From Cyanoderma ruficeps (lineage: Eukaryota > Chordata > Aves > Passeriformes > Timaliidae), in assembly GCA_008694505.1 (NCBI GenBank), contig VZDJ01000045.1, positions 1,221,091 through 1,285,090 on the forward strand: DNA of 64,000 nt. Direction: 5' to 3'. The first letter of the stretch is position 1; each line of letters starts with the position of its first letter. The notes beneath the pieces were generated by a model. The model saw nothing but the letters and a program-made list of their open reading frames with translations. It was not told the DNA's origin and did not search any database. The position numbers and the translations under genes were made by a program. This document shows, in pieces, positions 1-12,900 of the stretch.

Positions 1-874
1 CTCCTCTGGAACAGCTATGAAATTGAACCTTCATTACACTGCAGTCACATTTTTAAGTTTGTTTATGTGTTCTTAAAACCTAAGAGTTACAAAAGTTCCA
101 TTCTAAAGAGTAGAAGGGCATTGCTTCTTGATTCTTAGGTACTGGGCCTTTCCGAAGACTGGCCAGAAAATCAAGTAATTATTGAGGGGTAAATAAATAA
201 AACAGTACAGTATTTTTGTAGAGGTTTTGAGCCTCTTGAGTTCTCTTTCTTGAAAGAAAAATTGAGATAATTCATAAAATCTCCTAGAAACAATTTTAAA
301 TTCTTTTAAGTGATATTCCCAACTATAATTATTGGCTCATTTTTAATGCATTTTAATTGGACAATACGTTGCTTAACAGATTTTTTTAATAGACAACAAT
401 AACAAAGATTTATATTGGAGATTTTATGTAGAAATGTGTTAAAGGTAGTTTCATTTCATTCTTTGATTGAATACGTAGCAGAGTGTTTTATTTGGAAATT
501 TCTTAGTGGATTTTACTGAAAACAGTTTAAGGAATAGACTTATTGCAGTTTAACATTTATATTGTACCACTCCAAAGCTGAATAGGAACCAGCAGAGGGA
601 CTAGTTGAGTAAGTTAAAAATTACTGATGACTCAACAAAAATTGGTTTTTAATAAAAAGGAGCTACAGAACTTCTATTTAATAAATAGAGGCCTAAAGTG
701 ACAGATGATTTACATATACCTGTTATAATAACAAGATCATCCTGATATTCTTTTGGTTTTGATAAATTTACATCATCTATTTTTATTCTTGACTTCTCCC
801 TTCAGTTTTGTCTAAAATAAAGTAAGTATTTTACAACACAGTTTTAACCTTGACTTCCATTATCTATTTGTTAG
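1..874 (+). other. IFT74: IFT74 intron (partial) at left edge
   Basis: AT-rich sequence ending in a good acceptor at 873-874. I see no exon, repeat family or ORF of note in it. The upstream exons are outside the window. Confidence 0.7.
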
Positions 875-954
875 GTTGTCAGAAGTAAAAGAAAAAACAG
901 ATTATTTAAAAAAGGTCATTCAACGACTTGATACGGATCTGGAGAACCATCAAG
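875..954 (+). CDS. IFT74: IFT74 exon a (first coding exon in window)
   Basis: Acceptor AG at 873-874 and donor GTAATA at 955. The first base completes a codon from an upstream exon outside the window. It reads [19 protein letters not shown] followed by TDLENHQ, and ends one base into the next codon. Confidence 0.93.
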
Positions 955-3900
955 GTAATATGATTAGAGTTGTTGCAGACTATGCAGAGGTGCATCTGTT
1001 TGTTCTATAACAAACTGTTATACCTAGGAGTTGCTTAGAACTTTTAGTTTTATGCAAATGTCCCGTGCTCATGAGCATGAGAAGTTCTGTGCCTACAGGT
1101 ACAGCCTTTTCTTTTCAGACGTTAAAAATGGAGAGTACCCACCTTTAGTGATACATTCAACAAGTTCATATTGAAAATTACCATATAAAATAATTGGACA
1201 GCTGTCTGGTTTTCTGTCTGTTTTTTTAATATTATTTGAGGAAAAGAAGTTTATCTTACTGGAGGCACTGCAGAACAAGCTCATATTTAGAAATGCTTTC
1301 ATTAATTTTACTTTTTACGTGATCTGTTACACTGATAGAGAATGTGGAATTGAGAATATTTTATAGCAATGTGTAAAGCAGACCAAATTCAGCGTTATTT
1401 TTATCTGTCTTTGAAACTTCTTGTGTTGATCTTTGCAAGAAGAGTTTGTAAACTGCCCAGTAATGGCCTTAGCTTTACTGACCTCCAGCGAACACTTGCT
1501 GCTAGTGCTTAGGATAGGTTAGTTTGGAATTTGTCCTAGCACTGGAAGTATGATTCTGGAGGAAGTAACTTTAGTGTGAACGCGGGCCCTTAGAAGCAGT
1601 AAAAGGTTCTCCATACAATGAAAATTCATGTAATGGAAAACCTTGTTTTGATTATAAGAAATCTTGTTCAGATAGGAACTACATAAATATATGCCTGCAT
1701 TCCAAAAATCTTTATAACAGGTTATTTAACTTCTGTAGGATTAAGGGATTGATGTCGTTCTTACTTTATGCCTTTTCTAATGCAATCTGTGTAAAATCTA
1801 AGCTGTAAGTTTCTTCCAGGTGAATAAATATCTAAGAATCTGCCTCTAAACAAATGTTTCAGACGTCTGTTTCTCACCTTTTCCATGACAAAATATTTCA
1901 TATTTCTACATGCATCTGTTTGTCATATTTTGCATGGCAAAATATTTCATATTTCTACAGTTGTTTTTTTTTTGCAAATAATTTATCCAGACTGCTGTAT
2001 TAGCTTTTGTGTTTCCAGATAATATTGCAAACTTTTTTGTTCTTTAATTTTTCCTTTTTGTTTGGTTTGCAACCATTTTTTATTTTAACTTTGGAGAAAC
2101 ACAGAAGGTAAGAAGCAAGTTGCTTTTGACATTTTGTAGTTCAGTGTACACACACAATTATTCATTGCTGGACTGTGTCTTTCGCTGTTTTAGAAAAAGA
2201 AGTCTGTTGAAGAAGAGAGTTTGAAGTATATGTAGGAGAAAGCACATGCTCTCTGTCAGCATATCAGAACCAGTCAGAATATTCAGAATCAAGTTACTTT
2301 GTGGTATAATGCAGAGGGAATTATACCTCTTTGTGTAACACAGAGGGAATAAAGATATTCATAAAGAGTAGCTTTAAGACACTGAAATGTAAACTCCTAA
2401 TGCTGTCTTCTCTAGTGAATGGAGAGAAAATCACACAGAGCCACTCATACTTCTGCTCTAAATAGACATCTTGGTGTGTCCTTGAAATTCCTGTCCTCTC
2501 TCCCTCCCCAGTGACTTTACTTCTGGATCAGTATTTAAACATTATTACATGGCATTCCCAAAGTTCAGGTCTAAAGTTTTTTATATAAATATCAGGTGAA
2601 ATAGCCAGTTAAAAAAATTAACTAAGGATTTTTTTAATATCTTAGGATAAATATTTCAGTGTTACAAATATTTCTGAGCTGGAAAAAGACTAAACAGACC
2701 ATGTTGAAATAACTATTTTTAGGTTTTGCGTGAAAAAATCTAAATAAGTAAATATTTCACCCACTTATTATATGGTCTATATACTAGCAGTAAATTTTAA
2801 TGATTAGTCATTAAAAGCATTAACTCATAATGCAACAGACTTAACCCTTCATACATTGAAGGAGAGGTTAAGGTATTTGTTTATATAATGGGATATTTTA
2901 AGGAAAACTTAATGAACAGACATCTCAAAGTTGTGATCTTCAAACTTTTTTTTCTATAAACACTTGACCGATCATATAACTGTGTTTCATGGTTCACCAT
3001 TACTAGAATTTTTAAGAGTAGAGCACACTAAGTTATTAACTATTGGAGCCTTGCCTTGCAAAATGAAAGAGAGAATCCAGCAAGGAACAAAGCCACAGCT
3101 GCAAGGAAGCTGAAGCATCAAAGTCCCCTAGGGCCCCTCAGGTGTTCTTATTGTTTGTATATATGAGACAAAAAGGAAAGCATGGGGGTGCACAAATAAA
3201 AAGTCCTAGAGAAATTTGTTTGCCCTGTTTTATCTGTATCTATTTGATTCTTTTACTTTGTATCTTTTAAAATTAAAAAAATACATTAAAAATTAAACAT
3301 TCAATTAAAAATATAGATGTTTGAAATTTAAAATTATTTCTAGGCAGTGAATTGTGTCATCTTCTTGTGACAAATATGTCAGGTGTCCCACTTTACTAGT
3401 ACATATAAATTATGAGTTATTTATATCAGTAGTTGAATTTAAAAATAGGGTGAATATGTATGTTATACTTTACTTCTAATACCAGTGTATTGAACGTGTA
3501 TGAAAATATTGTTCCAAACTCAATTGTAGAAACCTTTCTGTGCATTTTATTTTCCTAGACCAGTGCTTGTAGAGTTTTCCTGTTTATTTCCCTGAGATAA
3601 TCAATCACTTGCAAGCTGCATATCCTTATGAGAGTCCACTCTAATAGGTGAAAGTGCAATTGAAGTGGCTAATATGTTAAACAGGGCTGCAGAAAGTTTT
3701 AACTAATCATGGTGCCCAAATACACAGAAACATTTGTTCTCTATTATTGAAATTCACTTGACTTCAGAAAAACTCTGTGAACTTCCTTTGTCTGAACCAA
3801 ATATTTATCCCACTCTTATCTCTCAGAAGTTGTAACTTCTAAAAGGTTGTCAAAATTGCATTGAGGCTGATTTATCAAGCTATCTTCTTTTTTAATATAA

Positions 3901-6900
3901 AGGTATATATGACATAGTGGAACTGACTACATCAAATGAAATAAGATGAATCCTGTAGTTCCTAGGCATGTAGAAGTTTTTTTTTTGAAACAGACATTTT
4001 GCCTTCCTGAAAGAATTCAGGCCTGAAACAATACAAAGTTAAATCAATGTTACATCTCTTGTAGGAGAAGAAAATTGGAAATACAAGGAGTTGAAGAAGA
4101 GGGAGGAAAGCATGGACAGTAAGTTTTCTAATATTATTCAGCCAAATATTTTTTATATATATCTCAATATTATTAGTCCTAATCTCACTAAATTACAGGT
4201 TTTGTCTTATTGTTAAAAGACTTAATTTATAGCTGCAAAGAATTGATGTGCTGATCTTAGCATAAAGTTCTGTGGTCTTGTTCTGTGGACAAGATAATTG
4301 ATATCTTACAGGATAGTCACGAAAACTCGGAGCGTCTTTCAAGGCTTTTCATCAACCATTAAAAGTCTTAGGAACACAACTTCATTTTATGAAAGCAAAG
4401 CTGTAATTAATGGATTGAATGATTAAAAGCAGAACTTCAAAAGGGAAAACTGTAGATGTAATGTAATTCTTTAAAATTTGGTCTTCTCGTGTCTGTTTAC
4501 TCAGGATGAATGTTGCTAAAGCTTTGTTACGTGTCAAAAGGTTTTAATGTTAAAGAGACTTTAGTAGCAACTAACAGAGAATGAAAATGACTGGCTTTAA
4601 GTGTACCTTATTCCTTGTATACTGCAGGAGACAGCTTATGGAAAACAGTTGGTCTGTTACTCAGCAAAAAGGAAAATGGTCAATAAACATGCTGTGAAGG
4701 ATCAAGGGATACAATACTTTTTTTAAGTGTTCTTTAAAAATGTTCTATATAACTTATGACTAGCATGATACTGAAAGAAAGGTCTCAGCTGATAATAGAA
4801 GAAGATGAGTAAGACAAAACAGAGCAAGTTTCTCTGTTTCCAAATTACCGGGTTTCTGGAGAAGCAAAAAGACAAAAGCTCACTTGATCTAGATTTTCTG
4901 TATTAGTACAGATGGTTGTCTGCAGGGCTTGATGTTTTGGGTTTTGCTTCTGCTTCTACCCTTCATTAAAAGTTATTGACACAGTTCCAGACCAGTAAGT
5001 GATTTGTGGGACCTGAGAGATTTGGGGGAACATGCAGGAGTCTTAAGGATGGGGAAAGAGCAAATATGGTGCCTATGCAGAAGAAGAGGGGACAAGGAAA
5101 TACAGGCCCGTCAGATTAGTATTAATTTCCAGGCATAATTTGGGAAAAATAAGCAAGCAAACAATATATAAATGTTACAGGAATGGGAATATGAATAACA
5201 CTAGTATTGATTTATCAAGTACAAACAACTTTATTTCCTATTTTGTGTCAGAAAAATACTGCAGAAAAAGGAAGGTGTAGCAGATTATGTGTACTTTAAC
5301 TTCAGAACAACTTTTGGTGCCTTGTGGTGGTTTTAGAAGCAAGCTAGACAAATATTGTCCATTATTAGCCTATATTGTGCAGTAAGCTAAAAGATTATTA
5401 ATTTTGAAAGATTCAATGCCAAAATGGAAAGCTGTACTATGTGGAAATTTGCCGTGTGTTGGATGTTCAGGTTTGTCAGTATTTTCTCTAATTAGTTAGA
5501 TTATGGCAGAGCACATCTGACAGAACAGTTACAAAACAATGGTCAATCAGAAAAGCTGAAATCATGTTGGAGGATGTGGCTAGAATTTAGTATACTTCTT
5601 ATGTTAGAAATCAATTACAAAAAACTTTGAAAAGGACTAAGTGTAAGTTTCTACACTTGGGTAGAGTAATCAACAGCAAAAATGCAGAGTAGGGAGTGGT
5701 TCAGTAGGCACAGCTCTGTGGTATGGCTCAGAGAGTGAAAGACAAAGTGAACATGGCTGAGCAGTATCAGACCAACAAGGAAAATACCACGACAGTAAGT
5801 GTACATTGGAGTGTAACTTTCTAGACATCTGAAGTAATCTTTTTCCCTGTGCATCAAATTCTTCAGATGGAGCATTGTCTCTAGTTTTGCACGTAAAGAA
5901 GGGGGCCATCAATCCTGAAGAAAACTGATGGGGGTATGCAAAAAGCATGACCTGCAAGGAGATACAAAAGGAGGAGTCTTCTGTTTTAGAAAATTCGTGA
6001 CAGTTGTCAAATGTGTAAAAAGGCTGTTTCAAATAATAATAGAATCATTTATTTCTGCATATATGGGGAGGATATAAAAGGAGGAACATACCACTAGCTG
6101 CAGAAAGATTTCCAATTGGATATTAGTAAAAGCTTCCTAACAGTAAAACTTACCAAGCATTGAAATAGATTGTCCAGGAGAGTTGTAGAGGATCTATCAG
6201 GAGCTGTGTCTGTGAACATTATAGACAAACATTTGAATTACTTACATAGAGCTGTTTTTGTCCTGGAGCTAGTGAATTAATTAGATGAGCTCTTGCACTC
6301 TCTTGCAGTTAAGAGTTTTTATGAATCTGTGAAATACACAGCATTCAGATGAAACAAGGTCAGTCAGACCAGTGTGATGGAAAGAAAGTTGCATGCAAAA
6401 AAGCAGGGCAATGAGATGTAAATAAAGACCTTGCTTAATGTTTCTAAATAAATTCAAATGTTTGAAACAAAAAACCCCATAAAGAGTCCAGAATGCCAAA
6501 GGAGAAAAACATTAGTCAAATCATACAGCTACTTTCCTGAGGTCCTACTTTCACCGTTGCAGGCTCAGTTTTACAGAATTACATACGTATCTGTGGATGT
6601 TATGTGTGTTAGTTTCATTGTTCATATTTGTAAATGTGTGAAAATTATTTTCTATCATTGTTGAATCCTACTTGCCCAAATAAGGACTTCCCCAGTTTCT
6701 ATCCAGAAAGTGTGCAAACTCTTAGGGTTCCTGAGTGCTCCTGTGTGTATATAAGCCATGTTTCAGGAGGACAGACCCATCAGGAAAGCAATGAGTGGAA
6801 CTTAGAGCTCTGGGCAGCATCTTGCTGGGCTTCTAACTTCTGTGTGATGTGAGCAACATATTTTATTTTAGCATATCCCTGTCACCAGAAATACAGTGTT

Positions 6901-9900
6901 GTGTTCCTAGAACACAGATACAGAGTACCTACCACCATTAAGACTGTGTTGTCAGATTCAGTTGGACAATTACTAAAGTGAACATAAGTTAGACATGTAG
7001 CTTAGGGACATCACACAGAAGGGAAGAGGTGGTACCAGGTCTGAAGTCTTTTACAGTGTTTGGCAGTTAGTCCAGGCCATTAGAAATAATGTTACCTGTT
7101 TCCTTTATTTAGTAGCCCATTTTGATAGCTTTCAGAAAAATAAAGACCAAAAACTACTGGAAGAAACATTTAGAAAAGCATCAGAAATAGTGGGGATGAA
7201 ATTTCTTTCCCATTGGGTGGCAACCCAACCTAAGCACTGTACAAGAAGGTGGTGGCCTCATGTCCAGTATGTGTCACTGGAAGAATTTTTCTCGTTTTCA
7301 GTCCAACCCGTAAGTTGACAAGTTTCAATGTCTCTACCACCTGGCTTTTAAATAAACAATTAAAGTAGTCTATCCGAAACTGTACTCCTTAGCAATTAAT
7401 ACAAAGTTTTGACTGGAAACAACATTGCAACCATATAAGTAAGAGCCTTCTTTTTCATGTTTGTTAATCTCTAGATTTTCTAGAGACTTTTGAAGATGTG
7501 AAGAATCAGGAATTGGAACGAAAGGCTGAAATAGAAGCCAACATTGTTGCACTCCTGGAGCATTCCAGCAGGGTAAGCATGTAGCATTTCCATCCTCCCT
7601 TGGCAGGCTAGGACTGCAGACACACAGAACAGGAGAGTGGCTGGATAGAAGAAGGGTGATGGATTTATGTATTTATATTTATTTATCTGCATACTAGTCT
7701 CTTTAAATGATTAAACATTAAACCATGTACATATGTAGTTAAAAAAAAGGATTTGTATAATTTCTTTATTTTCCTGGGGGAAGATTTTTGACCAGTGTGT
7801 AATATTGTTACCAGAACAAAGAAATATTTTCATAATTGCTATAACTCTTCATCTCTGCTACAACCAACATAAATAATGACAAACATTTCCAAATACTGCA
7901 AATAAAACTACTGCAATATTTTTTTTATTCAAAGTTTGCAAATCTCAGTTCATGGGTATTGTGTAATTAATATTATGGAACTAAAAATATTTCATTTGTC
8001 CCTCTGATCTACCAAAAGTATGTCTGAAATACCCTGATGCATAATATTTAATGTAAATATTATAAATGAGTAATGTAACAGTTCAGAAACTGTTCCCATT
8101 TGCAGTCTGCCATTTTTTTCACTTTCAAAACCTGTATTAGTTTAATGTTTTTGAATCACATGGATTTTTTTATGTTATAGAAATCTTTCATCTGAGTGGT
8201 ATTTTGATTCTATGATTATTTTAATTGTCTCCTACCTCTTTCAATATAGTATACCATAAGGTATGTTTTAGGCACTGTCACTTACTTTACAACAGACCTA
8301 TATGGCAGCATAACTTATATTTGCTGCATTTTTATTTCATCTGTGCTGGCCTGTCAGTGCATCTTTTATCAGAAGCTGACAGGAAGAAAGTCATGGACAG
8401 GAGAGTTTCTTAAGAAAACTTGTCCAGTTACCAGTTGTTTTTTCAAAAATACAGCATGTTCTTATCATTGTTGTTGGTAATACACAGAATCTGAATCATA
8501 TGAAACAAATTTCATCTGTTACCAATCAAGAGCTGAAGATAATGCAGGAAGACCTCACTTTCAAATCAAATGAAATGCAGAAATCTCAGAGCACTGCTAA
8601 GAATCTGATAACAGGTGAGATCAACGGCAGATTTTCTAATTAATTCCTTAAAATAATAAAGACTACCTGTATTGTTACACTGATATCAAGCAGAAGATTT
8701 CCAAGTATTAGATATCAAACGATCTCCAAATATTAAAATACAGTGGTAAGTTCACAAATTGAAATGCTTGTGGATAACAAGTTATTCATTTTCCTTAATT
8801 TATTTCTATTTCTTACATTTATTTATATCTATTGGATATGGTATACTATGTATTTATAATAACTATGTATAGTTATTTATATTTACCTTACTATTATCAC
8901 TAAATTATCATCTTCCTTGCACAGATATATGTTAAACAAGTGTATTTCAATACAGGGGTTGAATTGAGCTAGAATTTGATTTTACTAATACTTACCTCAA
9001 AATAAGATCTTTCATGGTCTTGATAGAATGTTTAGTAAACTGAAACAGTCTTCTACAGTTATCTAACCGTGCATTATTTGTAAATGTAGTTTAGTATCTT
9101 AGTTTCACTTAGTTCTTAGTATCTTAGTTCTTAGTATCATTTACTTACAGTTTATGCTTTTCCAAAGGGATGGGTAACACAGGCAGTTAACTGACAACAA
9201 CAGTGAATAGCTCTCAAATCCCTTTGGTTCTTCAGAGTGAATAGTTATTTTGACTTTATTTTCAATATAGTCAAATATTTATTAGCATCTTGAGGATGTT
9301 CTATGTAATTTCAAAAAGCAGACAGTAGTTTTCTTTCATTCCCATAACAAGTATATCTCAAGTGCATTATTTGCACTGTTTATGGTAGAATTGTCCTCAC
9401 AATTCTGTGTCTTTGCCAATATCATTATTGGTTCAGCAAACTTTTCCTTGGCTGAAAGAAAGGGGCAGGATTAAGAATGATAAATCATTTTGTTAGAAGG
9501 CCGTTGCATGTTGTACCTCATAGTAATTTTAAAAAATAGGAGCCAGCTTTGGCTCCTTAATAGAAGCCAGCCATTCAAAGTAGTTATGAGCAAATAAGAA
9601 GTTGTTTGGCACAAAATGTTAGAGAAATTGATTTTCTGTTTTGTGTTTGAACACATAGTGTTTGCCTGTCTGCAAATACTCATTTTGCAGTTACAGTGTA
9701 GTTTAAATTTCTGGGCCTTATATTAAAAGTTCAAATATGATTTTTTGTTCTTCCATAAAGGCATTATTTCTGACTTTTTTACAATGTAAGGATGTTTTGA
9801 AAGCATGTAGTGCTGTAGAGGCATTATTGAAAGAAACAATTCTTTCTCTGTGAGGGAAGAGGAGGAAGTTACAATACATAATACATAATTTTCAGTAGAC

Positions 9901-12900
9901 AATTTAAATTATTCCTAAGTAAATGTCTGACAGTTGGGATTCAGATAGTATAGCAAACAGCTTAAGATTCTTTCAGAAATACAGTGAATGCTCAGTTGGC
10001 AAAGTTGAAGTTCCTCCTAACCTTTGAATTATAGCTCACATACAGTCATCTTCAGGATTCTTTTGTTATGATTAAAATCTGGATTTCCATATTTTCTTGC
10101 TGTAACAAAGATATAAAAAGTCCACCAGCAGAACCCTTAAAAAGTTAAAAAGGAAAGGAAACCATGAAGGATAAACAAAAGTGCAGATGGCATGGTTTCC
10201 CAAAAACATTTTCCCTGGGTCGCTGTAGTTTGTTCTGAGACTTCGCCACAGTGTACACACTGCATTCTAGATGCTGCAGCTTCATGTCCTATCAGAAGGA
10301 ACTGGGCTGCATCCTCTTCCTGTCTCTTCCAGTAGAGGAATTCTGAGGTTTTTTCAGTTTTGAGGTTTTTTTCATTGAGTCTGCTGCTGGATAGTTTGCC
10401 CGTTCCAGTTTCTTTCATTTTCTCCGGAAAGTGTGAATGGATAGGAATATCCATTGCAGTCTCATCATAGTTGCATTAGACAGAACAGTCCAAGAATTTT
10501 TTTGCCTTTTTGGCATTTAGGTTGGTACAACCCTTTACATATAAAACAAATTCAAACTGCTCAACTATGTATAATTTTAATATAACAAAATACAGATATT
10601 AGAACAAATATAAAAAAGTGAAAATGCTGTGATAAGACCTAAGTAAAACCTCATGAACATCTGTAATTGTTTTCTGCTATTTCTCTCCAATTTGAATTTC
10701 TTTCATAATTTTATTTTTTACTCTTTCTGATCGAAAACTCTCATTTGTTGATCTCTGTAAACATTTGTCTTTAAACCACAGTGCTGTAGAAACAAGAGAA
10801 GTAAAGCTGTGATGTGTCCAGCTGTGGTTTACCATCTGTCATTGACCAACATCAGAAACTTCATTGTGAAACTCTGAGCAGTTATGAAATATTGTAGACA
10901 CAGTGAAAGTGTTTTCTTAAGTCCTTTGCAGTGGAAGGCAGACTGTGAATTACTTACATGCAAAACAATCAAAAAATATTTTAATTTAAAATCCATCTTT
11001 TAATTTTCATGGGAATTTTTCATATTTATATAAATGCTCCTTGCACATAGGGGTCACTTTCAATCTTACCTTATGGATCAGCCTTCCTTGGGATAATTGC
11101 AAATGGCACACAAAAATCTTGGTTTGTCTTTTTTTTATTTTGAGGTTCTAAAGATATCATAAAAGTGCTCTTTCATGCAATAAGCCAGAAATGTTGATGA
11201 AAAGCAAGTATTTCACTCTAGAATATATATATATGGTATAAATACACAAGCAGAGAGATGAGTAGCAAAATCTTGCTCCAAGAGTGTTATGATCAGGTGA
11301 GATTTTCCCATGTAAGTCCACTGACAAAACTATACCCACCATTTTTGAAAAAGTGAACTCTCCTTCTATCACATGGACACATCTATTTTCTTCTGCCTTA
11401 AAGATTTATACTGCCTTGGTTAAGCTGGGGAGGAAATTTTCTATCCCTTTTTCAACAGATCAGCACAAATTCCAAGATGCAAACTTATGCCAAGAAAAGG
11501 TTTCTTTGTGTAGTCTCATCCCTCCCAATCACCCATGTTGCCTGCTACTTTGGAATGTCGTAAGAACATTATCTGTGTTGTTCTTCTGAGTTAGACGTAG
11601 ATCTGAAACTTATGAAGAATTAGCCATGTGTTTAGTGTTCATGAACATGAATGAAATACAATGGCAGAACAGGTTGCAAAACCATCCAAACTAAATCTAG
11701 CCAACATCTAGTCCTTCTCCAAGTATTTTTATTACTTTTTGTATCTGTATTGTTTCTTCTCTTGCATGTCTCGTGTCTACACAGTTTCAGTCTGAACAGT
11801 CCTCTTTATATCAGAATCCATCCACAGTTCTAATTCCTTTAATTACCTGTAACTCTATTATTTTTAATGGAGTCTCAGAAGTAAATGCTGTACATTGTTG
11901 ATGATTGACATTTGTGATACTTCTTTTCTGTGGATGTATGGAGGTGTTTTCCTGTACAAAGCAAATGTTTAAAGCAAGTTTGGCTATTTGTTGTCTTAAA
12001 ACTAAACCTTATCCATATTCAAGCAGCACAGATAAAAATAACATGATGCTAAAAAACTAAAAGAATTATTCTTCAATTTATCTGCATCATTGCAATAAAC
12101 TTTTTCTAAGTCATCACCACTGCTTTAAGATTGTGGTGCTATAGTTAATTGTGTGGTGCTATAAATATTAAAAGTAGAAACACTGATATAGAAGATCGTC
12201 ACATTTTCATTACTCTTCATTTATGGATTATAATACAGTAATTATAGAGTATGAGTCTGACTTGTGGCATGGTTGTGAAGATCATTTTTTTTATTTCCTT
12301 CACATTAACAGATCCTATAAATATAAAAAATCAGAAGTATTTTTAGGAGCTGTTAATACTGGTTAAATATAGCATAAATCTTCATGTAATGGACTGTGTA
12401 CTTTCAAACAAAAAGTACTGTTAATTAGAGATTGTGTGTCTGGTGATCTAGAGAGTCAAAAACTGCAGATGGACCTACAGAAGATGGAACTGTTGGAGGG
12501 CAAGATGGTTGGTGAACTGGCTTCTCTTAAAGACAAAATTGAACAGACAAAAGCAGAGTTGGACATCTACAATAATTTGCCAGCTCTGAAAGCATCAGGA
12601 GAAGAAAAGAAAAAGGTAATGAAAGGGGTGAAACAAAGTGTGTGCTTTTGAACAGCTAGTGGAGGGGAATACAGTTTTGTGATTGACAGTCATTCCTGGC
12701 AGCTGAAATTAATCCAAATACTATTTTGCTTACATGTGTGACTTATTAAGTGGGTATGCATAGCAGGTATTCAGCTGGATGTCTTTTGATAACCTCCTTC
12801 CATAAAATCTCCCCATTCTATTGTAGCAATTCAGCTAAACTCTTACGTAATTTATGACTACCTATAGCTTGAATTTAGCACTCTAACACAGAACACAAGC

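Noticed and set aside
10137..10454. 105-codon minus-strand frame inside an IFT74 intron, considered as an exon of nested LRRC19
   Set aside because: No leucine-rich repeats, no transmembrane exon on the expected side, and no resemblance to the LRRC19 tail I recall. Its length is compatible with chance.
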